Below are positions 17,720 to 26,856 of a stretch of 35,980 nt of DNA, one piece after another. The translations under genes were made by a program, and so were the position numbers. The DNA lies in assembly GCA_012033595.1 (NCBI GenBank), contig JAAUQL010000063.1, positions 1-35,980 on the forward strand. Direction: 5' to 3'. The stretch is from Cyclobacteriaceae bacterium (GTDB taxonomy: Bacteria > Bacteroidota > Bacteroidia > Cytophagales > Cyclobacteriaceae). How positions within the stretch are numbered: the stretch's first letter is position 1; each line of letters starts with the position of its first letter. The notes beneath the pieces were generated by a model. That model was not told where the DNA came from. It saw only the letters and a list, made by a program, of their open reading frames with translations, and made no database searches.

Positions 17720-18321
17720 TGTACTGTTTGTATTGGAAGACATATCTTGACAAACTGGTCGCTGCGTTGCTTATCATCGCATTGTTGCCGATGTTTGCCC
17801 TGGTGTTTCTGGTACTATACATCAGCGAGGGTCGCCCGGTATTGTTTTCGCAAATGAGATCGGGACAGGGTATGGTACCCTTTAAAATGTACAAATTTCG
17901 GAGCCTGCCAGTAGGCAACGAGGGCGGTTTGGACATGGCAGATCGCCAACCTAACGCTGTGGGTCGGGCGATTAGAGCATTGGGCATCGATGAGCTCCCG
18001 CAGTTGGTTCATATCATCACAGGTCACATGTCTTTTGTGGGTCCACGTCCATTGCCTGTGGCTTATGCACCGCTATATGGAGCGCCTCATCTGGCAAGAT
18101 TTGCAGTGAAACCAGGCATTACAGGTTGGGCACAGGTAAATGGCAGAAACAATATGTCCTGGGGTAAGCGATTCGAACTGGATAGTTGGTACGTAGATCA
18201 CATCAGTGTGCTGCTCGACCTTAAAATACTGGTCATGACCATCAGGCTACTCGTTGCAAATGTTTTTGAGCATAAGCCTGCGCAAGACATGCGGGTATTT
18301 GATGGTTTTAATCTTGATTGA
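17719..18321 (+). CDS. pglC: PglC-like monotopic phosphoglycosyltransferase (initiating sugar transferase)
   Basis: A 200-residue bacterial sugar transferase with one N-terminal membrane helix (about 12-34). Motifs in order: FKMYKFRS, the catalytic Asp91-Glu92 dyad in LGIDELPQL, MSFVGPRPLP, and KPGITGWAQVNGRN. It forms a covalent phospho-sugar intermediate and passes it to undecaprenyl phosphate. The compact size and the following PglD-, PglE- and PglF-like genes point to UDP-diacetylbacillosamine as donor. The ATG at 17719 shares a base with the upstream stop (TGATG). The same frame is open upstream to 17320, but that part lies inside the GT4 gene and is not protein-like. Confidence 0.9.
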   Translation: MYCLYWKTYLDKLVAALLIIALLPMFALVFLVLYISEGRPVLFSQMRSGQGMVPFKMYKFRSLPVGNEGGLDMADRQPNAVGRAIRALGIDELPQLVHIITGHMSFVGPRPLPVAYAPLYGAPHLARFAVKPGITGWAQVNGRNNMSWGKRFELDSWYVDHISVLLDLKILVMTIRLLVANVFEHKPAQDMRVFDGFNLD

Positions 18322-18322
18322 C

Positions 18323-18910
18323 ATGATACTTTATGGTGCAGGCGGACATGCCAAAAATATATTTGATTGTCTGGTGTCGGTGGGTTTGTCGCTCAGCGCT
18401 ATATTCGATGACGATCGGGCGCGCCATACTTTTTTTGAGACTGACATTTGGCATGAGTACTCGGCTGAACGCTTGCCGGAGGAAAAGCTCATCGTCAGCA
18501 TTGGTGACAACAAGGCACGATTTGTATTGGCTAATAAGATTAAACATCCCTTTGGCACTGTAGTTCATTCCTCCGTCTGGATGGCCACCAATGTGCAGAT
18601 TGGCCAGGGCACGGTAGTAATGGCCGGAGCTGTGCTGCAAACAGAGGCTGGTATCGGACAACATGCCATTATTAATACCTCTGCCATAGTAGAGCACGAA
18701 TGTACTATTGGTAATTTTGCACATATTGGTCCGGGGGCGGTGGTTTGTGGGGCTGCGCAGGTTGGCGAAGGCGCATTGATAGGTGCCAACGCCACCATCT
18801 TACCGGGCATTTCTGTAGGCAAATGGGCCATTGTAGGAGCAGGGGCGGTCGTAACCCGCAATATAGATGACGGCGTAAAAGTGGCAGGAAATCCGGCACG
18901 GATAGTTTAG
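18323..18910 (+). CDS. pglD: PglD/NeuD-like sugar N-acetyltransferase
   Basis: A 195-residue two-domain acetyltransferase. MILYGAGGHAKNIFDC is the N-terminal Rossmann-like UDP-sugar-binding part. From about residue 80 a left-handed beta helix of hexapeptide repeats follows. His125 in AIVEHECTIGNF falls at the position of the catalytic His125 of Campylobacter PglD. The end VAGNPARIV is typical. It should acetylate the 4-amino group of the UDP sugar made by the next gene. It begins one base after the PglC-like stop and ends two bases before the aminotransferase. A NeuD-type O-acetyltransferase is the alternative, but neighbours favour PglD. Confidence 0.88.
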   Translation: MILYGAGGHAKNIFDCLVSVGLSLSAIFDDDRARHTFFETDIWHEYSAERLPEEKLIVSIGDNKARFVLANKIKHPFGTVVHSSVWMATNVQIGQGTVVMAGAVLQTEAGIGQHAIINTSAIVEHECTIGNFAHIGPGAVVCGAAQVGEGALIGANATILPGISVGKWAIVGAGAVVTRNIDDGVKVAGNPARIV

Positions 18911-18912
18911 CA

Positions 18913-20034
18913 ATGAAAGAGAAAAACAAATACAGAATATTTTTATCCCCACCCCACCAAAGCGGGCAAGAACTCGAATACTTCAATCGGGTGCTTCAGG
19001 AAAACTGGCTGGCGCCGGGCGGTATGCAGGTGGAACAATTGGAAAGCCAGCTCAAAAACATAGCAAACAGGAAATATTGCGTAGCGCTCAATTCTGGTAC
19101 AGCCGCGCTACATCTGGCGCTCAAAGCCCTGAAGGTGGGGCCTGGTGATTTCGTGTTTTGTCAGTCCTTTAGCTTTGTGGCCACTGCCAATCCGATAGCC
19201 TATGTGGGCGCCCATCCCATTTTTATCGATAGCGAAGCTACCACATGGAACATGGATCCTGCACTATTGGAGGAGGCCATAGTCGATCTTCATCATAAAA
19301 ATATAAGACCCAAGGCGATAATATACGCTCATATCTATGGCATGCCCGCTCTGGTGAAAGAGCTCTTGCGAATATCGCAGACTTATCAGATACCGATAAT
19401 CGAAGATGCCGCCGAAGCACTCGGGTCGAGCATAGACGGTAAGTCGGTAGGTCAGTTTGGTGATATCAGCATATTGTCTTTCAATGGCAACAAGGTGGTG
19501 ACTACAGCCGGAGGTGGCGCCTTACTCACCGATGATGAAGAAATAGCACACAAAGCGCTGATGCTGGCCACGCAGGCGCGCAGCCTCAACGAGGGCTATC
19601 AGCATACCGAAGTAGGCTATAATTACCGTATGAGCAACCTCAGTGCAGCGCTCGGACAGGCACAGCTTGGCATGTTAAAAAAGTGGGTAAATCAAAAAAG
19701 AAACATTTTCCAGTCATACCAGCGCATCAATGCATCTGATCTGCAAGTGGAATGGATCGACGAAGTAAACGGTATTTATGCCAACAGATGGTTGTCGGTT
19801 TTCCTTTTCAGGAATCATGCAACAATGCTCGAAGCAATGGAGACACTATTGAAAAATGGCATCGAAAGCAGGAGGTTTTGGATGCCGCTGGATAAAATGG
19901 GCATTTACCGGATTCAAAAAGCATACCTTACCGGAATGGCATCGCGACTGTTTGAGCTGGGCATTTGTCTTCCATCGGGCGTAGGACTGACTGTAGATGA
20001 GCAGCAAGAGATTATACATCTACTTAGCCATTAG
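18913..20034 (+). CDS. pglE: PglE-like UDP-sugar 4-aminotransferase (DegT/DnrJ/EryC1/StrS family)
   Basis: A 373-residue PLP enzyme. FLSPPHQSGQELEY, the substrate-loop NSGTAALHLALKAL (60-73), the PLP-ring partner in IIEDAAEALGS (Asp165) and the Schiff-base Lys194 in SFNGNKVVTTAGGG are all present. It should transfer an amino group from glutamate to C4 of UDP-4-keto-6-deoxy-GlcNAc. The product suits the acetyltransferase two bases upstream. Full length and intact. About 146 bases separate it from the PglF-like gene, with a possible promoter there. WbpE- or ArnB-like chemistry on another 4-keto sugar is the main alternative. Confidence 0.9.
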   Translation: MKEKNKYRIFLSPPHQSGQELEYFNRVLQENWLAPGGMQVEQLESQLKNIANRKYCVALNSGTAALHLALKALKVGPGDFVFCQSFSFVATANPIAYVGAHPIFIDSEATTWNMDPALLEEAIVDLHHKNIRPKAIIYAHIYGMPALVKELLRISQTYQIPIIEDAAEALGSSIDGKSVGQFGDISILSFNGNKVVTTAGGGALLTDDEEIAHKALMLATQARSLNEGYQHTEVGYNYRMSNLSAALGQAQLGMLKKWVNQKRNIFQSYQRINASDLQVEWIDEVNGIYANRWLSVFLFRNHATMLEAMETLLKNGIESRRFWMPLDKMGIYRIQKAYLTGMASRLFELGICLPSGVGLTVDEQQEIIHLLSH

Positions 20035-20142
20035 ATTCTAATTATTCTTTTATATTTGGGGGTCATTCAATGCTTTTTTTAAATTCGACCAACACACGAA
20101 ATTTGATGAAGGTGATAATTCAGTATTTTTCCAACTTTCGGT

Positions 20143-20171
20143 TTGATTATTTTTATTTATAATTGACTTTG
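20143..20171 (+). promoter_or_regulatory. Possible promoter of the PglF-like gene
   Basis: TTG at 20143-20145 and TGACTTTG at 20164-20171 (one mismatch to TAnnTTTG) are 18 bases apart, within Bacteroidota spacing. The ATG follows 9 bases later, which would make a very short leader. Weak evidence. Confidence 0.3.
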
Positions 20172-20180
20172 TTTCTCTGA

Positions 20181-22089
20181 ATGGATAAACTACTATTAAA
20201 GATCAAAATCCTTCCTCGCTGGATTATCATACTGATAGACCTGTCATTGCTGTTTTTTTCATCTCTGATGGCCTATTTGCTTCGTTTCAATTTCGATTTC
20301 AGCAGGCTGGGAGGCATCGATGTTAATACCGGCATTTTATTATTTACATTTTTCAGCCTGATTTCTACCCTTGCCACACGCAGTTATGCAGGTATAGTCA
20401 GATACACCGGCATGCAGGATGCTGCCCGCATTTTGCTTACCATCTTTATTGGTTCCGTGCTTACCTTTTTGGCCAGTTATGGTCATTTTAAAATGTACAA
20501 TGAGTACCTGATCCCGGTCTCAGTCATCATCATTGCTTTTCTCAATTCCGTGCTTTCGCTCATCCTTTACCGGCTGTTTGTGAAGCAGTTGTTTTCTTCT
20601 TTTGGAAAAAAGAAAAAAAACAGGAGCACATCATGATATTCGGCACCAACAAATCTGCGCAGATGGCCCGCCAAATTCTCGAAGACAACACCGAAAGAAG
20701 ATACAAAGTACTGGGATATCTGGACGATGATAAAAAGCATGTAGGCAAAGTGGTGAATGGAGTGAAGATATTTGATGCCCGCGAAGATCTGGAATACATT
20801 CTGGTGAATAAAAAGATTACCGAACTGATCATTTCTGAAAGAAACATCCCGATTGAGCGCAAAAATGAGCTGGTGGATTTTTGTCTTGAAAAAAATATAA
20901 AAGTGAGAATGGTACCTCCTGTGGATCAGTGGGTAAAAGGAGAGCTGAGCCTAAACCAGATCAAGAACATCAATATCGAAGAGCTTTTGGGGCGCGAGTC
21001 GATCAAGCTCGACAATTATAACGTGACGCAAGAGCTAAAGGGGCGCAAGGTAATGGTGACCGGTGCAGCGGGCTCTATAGGCAGCGAAATAGTACGACAG
21101 GCGCTTTATTACAATCCTGATTTGATTATTATGGTTGATCAGGCCGAATCGGACCTGTTCGAAATAGAAAACGAATTGCTACTGAAAAAGGGCACCCTCA
21201 AAATATACACCTGCATAGCCGATGTTACCAACAAAGAGCGGATGGAAGGCCTCTTCAAGGAGTTTGAGCCGCAGATCATCTTCCATGCCGCAGCGTACAA
21301 GCATGTGCCTATGATGGAGAGAAACCCGGTGGAAGCAGTATTGTGCAACATCAACGGCACCAAAACCATGGCAGACCTGGCCGTAAAGTACAAGTCAGAA
21401 AAGTTTGTGATGATCTCCACAGACAAGGCGGTGAACCCTTCTAATGTAATGGGAGCCTCTAAGCGTATTGCGGAGATGTATGTGCAGTCGCTCAATAACT
21501 ACCTCAAAGACAAAAACCCCGATCATACCAAATTCATTACCACCAGGTTTGGCAATGTGCTGGGCTCCAATGGGTCGGTTATCCCGGTATTCAAGAAACA
21601 AATAGACCGGGGGGGGCCCATTACCGTGACGCACCCGGAGATCACCAGGTTTTTTATGACCATACCTGAAGCTTGCCAACTGGTGCTGGAAGCAGGAGCC
21701 ATGGGCGAAGGGGGTGAGATATTCGTTTCGATATGGGCAAGTCGGTACGCATCATCGATCTGGCCAAGAAAATGGTAAGACTCTCAGGTCTGGAACTTGG
21801 CCGGGATATAGAAATCGTCTTCACAGGGTTACGCAGCGGAGAGAAATTGTATGAAGAAGTGCTGAGCAGCCATGAAGGCACCCTGCCCACCTACCATCAC
21901 AAAATATTGATTGCCAGCACCAGGGAAGAACGCTACGAAACCGTGAAGCGGGATATTCAGCTGCTTATCAACGCTGCTCAGGACTATGACGAGCTCAAGT
22001 TGGTAGGCATCATGAAGTTTATCGTACCGGAATTTAAGAGCAACTCTTCCAAATTTGAAGTTTTGGATAGACAAAAAGGAGTGACCTGA
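20181..22089 (+). CDS. pglF: PglF/WbpM/CapD-like UDP-GlcNAc 4,6-dehydratase, frameshifted twice in this sequence
   Basis: A membrane-anchored nucleotide-sugar dehydratase, about 636 residues after repair, the usual size. Part one (20181 to about 20620) has four hydrophobic helices. Part two (about 20620-21728) has a first Rossmann region (MIFGTNKSAQMARQ), then the catalytic domain with VTGAAGSIGSEIVRQ, HAAAYKHVPMMERNP, and STDKAVNPSNVMGASKR. In that last block Met replaces the usual Tyr, as in the Ser-Met-Lys triad of WbpM/PglF. Part three (about 21728-22089) is the C-terminus. Frames rejoin with one A added to the run of eight (20613-20620) and one T added at 21726-21728, giving GEIFVFDMGKSV. 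It dehydrates UDP-GlcNAc to UDP-4-keto-6-deoxy-GlcNAc, feeding PglE and possibly the WbpV-like gene. Confidence 0.89.
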
Positions 22090-22132
22090 TTATTTCTGGC
22101 GTTTATAGAAGGGGGGAAGTTAAAGGGAATGT

Positions 22133-23215
22133 ATGGAAATCGTCTTATATAAATCTATCACTACCGCATTGGCCATTTCAGTGGTTTTTACCCCGGTTTT
22201 AGTGAAGATATCGAGAAGAAAAGGGTATGTGGCTTCCGTAAACCACCGCAGCTCACACGCACTCAGCGTACCCAATACCGGAGGGATCATATTATGCTTT
22301 GCTGTGCTCACACCCCTGATTTTATTTTCGGATTATCCGCAGCAAGCAGATTTTAGTGTGCTTATAACCGCCTTTGCCGTTTTGCTCATAACCGGCATTA
22401 TCGATGATTTCAATCCCATACCGGTCACCTTCAAATTCCTTGGACAATTTATTCCTGCTATCGTCATCGTTACGTCAATAGACCAGCAAGAACTCGTGAT
22501 CCCGTTTATCAAAGAGCTGGTCGAGCTGCCATTCATATTCAACTATCTGTTTTGGATTGTATTTGTGGTCATGAGCATCAACGCCTTCAACCTCATAGAT
22601 GGCATCGATGGATTGGCTCTGGGCTTGGGTATGGTCAGCGGCATGTTTTATTCTATTTATTTCTTCATCATAGCCGAATACAATCTGCTCATATTTTCCA
22701 TTTCGCTGGTATTCGGACTGCTGGGCTTGTTTTTTTACAATATTACCGACAAGTTCAAGATATTTATTGGCGATACCGGTTCGTTGCTCATCGGAGGCTT
22801 GTTGGTATTCTTTGCGTTGAAATACATTGATTTCTCAGGCGCTGATACCAAGAATCAATCCTTCTTTATGGTACTCGCAAGCATCTTTATTCCACTGGCA
22901 GATATGCTGCGGATTGCCCTGGTGCGTATCGCTCATGGACAGTCACCCTTCAAAGCAGACAGGCAACACATTCACCACATTATGCTCGATCTCCTGGGCA
23001 AAAAGCACCTTGCGGCCACCTCCGTGTTGCTCTTGGTTCAGATCATGGTTTTATACCTGTTTCATCAAATTTCCCTCCTCGATCGTCCTCCTTACTTTTA
23101 CATCATTATCACTTCTTTCCTTGTATATTTTATGGCTGTACACGTTTTGAAGTATTACCGCGACAAACAGTTGAGCAAGGATAAATGCCAAAGCAACCGG
23201 TATGCAAATTTTTAA
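22133..23215 (+). CDS. Second MraY/WecA-like undecaprenyl-phosphate GlcNAc-1-phosphate transferase
   Basis: A 360-residue polytopic membrane protein, full length. Motifs: NHRSSHALSVPNTGGI, LITGIIDDFNPIPVTFKFLGQ (Asp pair), NAFNLIDGIDGLALGLG, FIGDTGSLLIGG, and the loop HGQSPFKADRQHIHHIMLDL with the HIHH histidines characteristic of WecA/TagO. It should attach GlcNAc-1-P (or similar) to undecaprenyl phosphate. It differs from the GT4 at 16754 by having the full HIHH loop, so it is the better WecA candidate and may start a different polymer. It lies 43 bases after the PglF-like gene, probably co-transcribed. Confidence 0.9.
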   Translation: MEIVLYKSITTALAISVVFTPVLVKISRRKGYVASVNHRSSHALSVPNTGGIILCFAVLTPLILFSDYPQQADFSVLITAFAVLLITGIIDDFNPIPVTFKFLGQFIPAIVIVTSIDQQELVIPFIKELVELPFIFNYLFWIVFVVMSINAFNLIDGIDGLALGLGMVSGMFYSIYFFIIAEYNLLIFSISLVFGLLGLFFYNITDKFKIFIGDTGSLLIGGLLVFFALKYIDFSGADTKNQSFFMVLASIFIPLADMLRIALVRIAHGQSPFKADRQHIHHIMLDLLGKKHLAATSVLLLVQIMVLYLFHQISLLDRPPYFYIIITSFLVYFMAVHVLKYYRDKQLSKDKCQSNRYANF

Positions 23216-23533
23216 AATAGGCGCCAGCCATTCTGAAGTCCCGGTTAGGCACAAGATGTAAGCCCGGCAAAGTTTCTCTTTTATTGTCCTTTGAATGCGA
23301 TGCATACCTTGTGCTGTTGCAGCATTCACTATAGGGGTTTTCGCAGAATTATAAAACGAGTTCATCAATATGATACAAAAAGATGAACATGGAGTGTCGC
23401 ATTATAAAAGTGTCTTTTCAGCTCAATTTTTCTGTAATAAATCTAATTGTTTAGCCAATTGATACTAAATTAGGGTAGGCGCGTAAAAAAATGTGCGCTT
23501 TTTATTTTAAACACAACGAAATACCCAAAGTTT
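23216..23533. other. Intergenic region with imperfect hairpin
   Basis: 318 bases between the glycan cluster and the pyrophosphatase. GAATGC (23293-23298) and GCATTC (23322-23327), with inner TGCA arms, form an imperfect stem, and GCACAAG (23249-23255) pairs with CTTGTGC (23308-23314) as a competing pairing. No T tract follows, so this is not a clear terminator. A 30-codon open frame at about 23370-23460 is not supported as a gene. Confidence 0.3.
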
Positions 23534-25824
23534 ATGCAATCAGTTCTATATTTTTCCGCAGTTATGGGCGTAGTCGCCCTTTTATTTGTTGTATGGAAGT
23601 CCTCCTGGGTATCGAAGCAGGAATCGGGAAATAAAAAAATGACCGGTATTGCGCACCACATAGCCACAGGCGCTATGGCCTTTCTGAAGGCAGAGTATAA
23701 GGTGCTTATCATTTTTGTTATTCTGGTAGGCATCATTTTGTTGTTGAAAGGTTCGTTTGAACCAGGTTCTCATCCCTTGCTAGCCCTGTCCTTTATCGTC
23801 GGGGCATTTTGTTCTGCCCTTGCGGGATATTTGGGCATGCGAGTGGCCACCAAAGCCAATGTACGTACTACCCAGGCAGCGCGAAGTTCGCTGGGCAGGG
23901 CACTTGAAGTCGCTTTTGCCGGAGGCTCAGTGATGGGGCTGGGTGTGGTAGAGCTTGGCGTGCTCGGGTTGAGTTTATTGTTTTTGCTTTATACTTACCT
24001 ATTCGGGATAGATTTCGACAATATCGGGAAGGTGCTCAATGTATTGGCCGGTTTTTCACTTGGTGCTTCTTCTATAGCCCTGTTTGCCCGGGTTGGTGGA
24101 GGTATTTATACCAAAGCTGCCGATGTAGGTGCCGATTTGGTGGGCAAAGTAGAGGCGGGTATTCCAGAAGACCACCCGCTGAACCCGGCCACCATAGCAG
24201 ACAATGTGGGTGACAATGTAGGCGATGTGGCAGGCATGGGTGCCGACCTGTTCGAGTCGTATGTTGGCTCAATTATCGGCGCTATGGTGTTAGGTGCCTC
24301 GTTTGTGGCCTTACCTGAGTTTGGCAATTCATTCAACGGACTAGGGGCGGTGATCCTGCCCTTGGCATTGGCTGCATCGGGCATCATCATGTCCATTATC
24401 GGCACTTTTTTCGTGAAGGTAAAAGATGGCGGCAATCCGCAAAGAGCGCTCAATATAGGCGAGTTTGGCTCTTCTCTTCTGATGATCATCGTTTCAGTTT
24501 TTATTATCCGTGGTATCATGCCAGAGCGTTGGGTGGCAGCTAATGGCGAAACATATACTGCTCTGGGTATCTTTTATGCCACACTTGCCGGGCTGCTGGC
24601 GGGGTTGGGCATTGGCAAAATTACGGAATTCCATACGGGTACCGGAAATTCTCCGGTGCGCCTTATCGCCAGGCAATCGCTTACCGGCAGTGCTACCAAC
24701 ATCATTGCCGGGGTGGGTGTAGGCATGTTTTCAACGGCCATCCCCATCATACTGATCAGCGCGGCTATTCTCATATCTTACCATTTTGCCGGGCTATACG
24801 GCATAGCCATCGCGGCCGTGGGTATGTTGGCCAATACAGGCATTCAGCTCGCCGTAGATGCCTATGGCCCCATATCTGACAATGCCGGTGGCATCGCCGA
24901 AATGAGTGACCTGCCCAGGGAAGTGCGCATGCGTACCGACAAGCTCGACGCTGTGGGCAATACCACGGCTGCTATAGGCAAGGGCTTTGCGGTAGGATCG
25001 GCAGCATTGACAGCCTTGGCCCTCTTCGCAGCGTATATGCAGGAGGCGCATCTTACCAGTATCGATATATCAAAACCTGTAGTAATGGTTGGCTTATTGG
25101 TCGGCGCTATGTTGCCCTTTGTTTTTTCTGCGTTGGCGATGAGTGCCGTGGGCAGGGCTGCCATGGCCATGATAGAAGAGGTTAGAAGGCAGTTTAGCGA
25201 TATTCCGGCATTGAAAAATGCGCTGGAAATTATGCGGAAATATGATTCGAAAATAGAAAAGGCCACAGAAGCTGAAATGGAGATTTTTCAACTGGCAGAT
25301 GATGCCGCCGAATATGATAAATGCGTGGAAATTTCTACAAAAGCCTCTATCAAAGCCATGGTATTACCGGGGCTTTTGGCTATAGGCTCACCGGTGGTCA
25401 TAGGTTTTGGCGGAGGAGCAGAGATGCTCGGAGGTTTACTGGCCGGGGTCACTGCTTCTGGCGTATTGATGGCTATTTTTCAGTCTAATGCAGGCGGAGC
25501 ATGGGACAATGCAAAAAAATGTTTGAAGAAGGGATCGAAATAGATGGAACCATGCACCATAAAGGATCGTACGGTCATAAGGCCGCAGTAGTGGGCGATA
25601 CGGTGGGTGATCCGTTCAAAGACACCTCCGGGCCTTCGCTCAATATTCTGCTCAAACTCATGTCGGTAGTGGCATTGGTCATAGCACCGTCTATTGCATT
25701 GGAGCAACTGCCAGTGGAAGGGTTAATTCCCGAAAAGGAAATACAAGCCCCGGCAAATTTAGAATCATCGGAAAATGAGCTTGGAGAAGTTTATGAAGGC
25801 GTATTCACGCAAGTGAAGTTTTAG
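23534..25824 (+). CDS. hppA: K+-dependent membrane pyrophosphatase, probably Na+-pumping; frameshifted in this sequence
   Basis: A membrane-integral pyrophosphatase, about 763 residues with some 16 helices, coupling PPi hydrolysis to cation export. Active-site motifs include [20 protein letters not shown] (188-207) and [12 protein letters not shown] (223-234). [10 protein letters not shown] (475-484) has Ala and Gly where K+-independent enzymes have Lys and Thr, so K+ dependence is predicted. Glu241 in ADLFESYVG lies at the site used by Na+-PPases, one turn before the SYAE site of plant H+-PPases. The first frame stops at 25543; adding one A to the run of seven (25513-25519) continues as [20 protein letters not shown] and [17 protein letters not shown], essential family motifs, ending at 25824. 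A dual Na+,H+ pump remains possible. Confidence 0.92.
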
Positions 25825-25855
25825 AATTATGCTGCTTCCCATGCTCAATGCCAGG

Positions 25856-25913
25856 AAAAAAGCAAGCCAGCCCTGAGCCAAACTGTTTTGGGCTGCGCTC
25901 TTTGCTGTTTTTT
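25856..25913. terminator. Bidirectional terminator between the pyrophosphatase and rsmG
   Basis: AGCAA (25861-25865) with TTGCT (25902-25906) and AGCCC (25869-25873) with GGGCT (25890-25894) form an interrupted stem. An A6 run precedes it and a T run follows, so it can terminate both converging genes. Confidence 0.6.
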
Positions 25914-26007
25914 ATGGACATCGCGTATTCAGAAAAGCTGGCTGTACAAGGTAGAAGGATAGCGGCAAAGGAAAATGAAGCATTTTTTCAATTTCCGTCC
26001 GGCAGGT

Positions 26008-26646
26008 CTAAGGTTTGACCAGGTGTACCACCTTTTTGGTTTCAAAGAAGGGTTCTGCGAACATCCCGGAGATTTCGAGCGTGGTCGATTTCCACCTTAC
26101 CCCTTTCAGCTCAGCTTCCAGATCGCCACCTTTCAGGTACACTATGCCATTGCCAATGCCCGATTGGTCTCCTTTTCTGATTTTATCAGCTACCCAGCTC
26201 ATAAAGGTAGCCAGATCGGTGACGGCCCTGCTCACCACCACGTCGTATCTCCCGGGTAGTTGTTCAGCACGTGCCTGAAGCCCGGTAGCATTATGAATAT
26301 CCAATACCTTCAGCACTTCATTCACCACTTTAATCTTTTTACCGATGGAATCGACCAGGGTAAATTGTACATTTTCGAAATAAATACTGAGTGGTATTCC
26401 GGGAAAACCACCCCCGGTACCTACATCGAGCACTTCTGTGCCTGATTGAAACTTGTACGCTTTGGCAATGGCCAGAGAATGAAGCACATGCCTGAGATAT
26501 AGCTCATCGATATCTTTTCGGGAGATCACGTTGATTTGCGCATTCCAGTGATGGTAAACATCCCAAAGCTGGCCAAACAGGTCTAATTGTCGGCCGGATA
26601 GTTCCGGAAAGTACCTGGGGATCAAGTCGAGATATGGGCGGTTCAT
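26008..26646 (-). CDS. rsmG: 16S rRNA (guanine-527-N7) methyltransferase RsmG
   Basis: A 212-residue SAM-dependent methyltransferase that modifies G527 of 16S rRNA in the 30S subunit. Recognised from YHHWNAQINVISRKDIDELYLRHVLHSL, the SAM loop EVLDVGTGGGFPGIPLSI (71-88), LVDSIGKKIKVVNEV and SRAVTDLATF, all characteristic RsmG blocks in order. Length is normal and the frame is intact. In the family, loss gives low-level streptomycin resistance. It is on the same strand as, and 210 bases downstream of, the sigma factor gene, and converges with the pyrophosphatase. Confidence 0.95.
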   Translation of the reverse strand: MNRPYLDLIPRYFPELSGRQLDLFGQLWDVYHHWNAQINVISRKDIDELYLRHVLHSLAIAKAYKFQSGTEVLDVGTGGGFPGIPLSIYFENVQFTLVDSIGKKIKVVNEVLKVLDIHNATGLQARAEQLPGRYDVVVSRAVTDLATFMSWVADKIRKGDQSGIGNGIVYLKGGDLEAELKGVRWKSTTLEISGMFAEPFFETKKVVHLVKP

Positions 26647-26822
26647 TTGAAAAAATAATTATTACCGAAGTCTATTTAAAAGCCAATTACAGCATTGTTT
26701 CTCAAAACTCATCCTTGCCAATGAGGGGAAAAGCCGGGTATAAGATTACCTTCCGTATGCGTACTGTTCATTGGTATTTAGCCATAAGATCATGTTTTGC
26801 AGCACGTAGTTTCCCGCTATGG

Positions 26823-26852
26823 AAACCGCCGATTTCAGCATTTGCGGTTTTT
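26823..26852. terminator. Possible hairpin terminator after the sigma factor gene
   Basis: AAACCGC (26823-26829) pairs with GCGGTTT (26844-26850), 5 bases past the sigma factor stop. On the minus strand only three T follow, so it is a weak terminator as read from the sigma gene. Confidence 0.35.
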
Positions 26853-26856
26853 GTTG

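Noticed and set aside
15813-22089. WbpV-like and PglF-like genes as decayed pseudogenes
   Set aside because: Apart from the single-base losses there are no internal stops, active-site residues are intact, and neighbouring genes are perfect and tightly spaced.
23370-23460. 30-codon plus-strand open frame before the pyrophosphatase
   Set aside because: No domain, no start signal and no conservation evidence; chance length.
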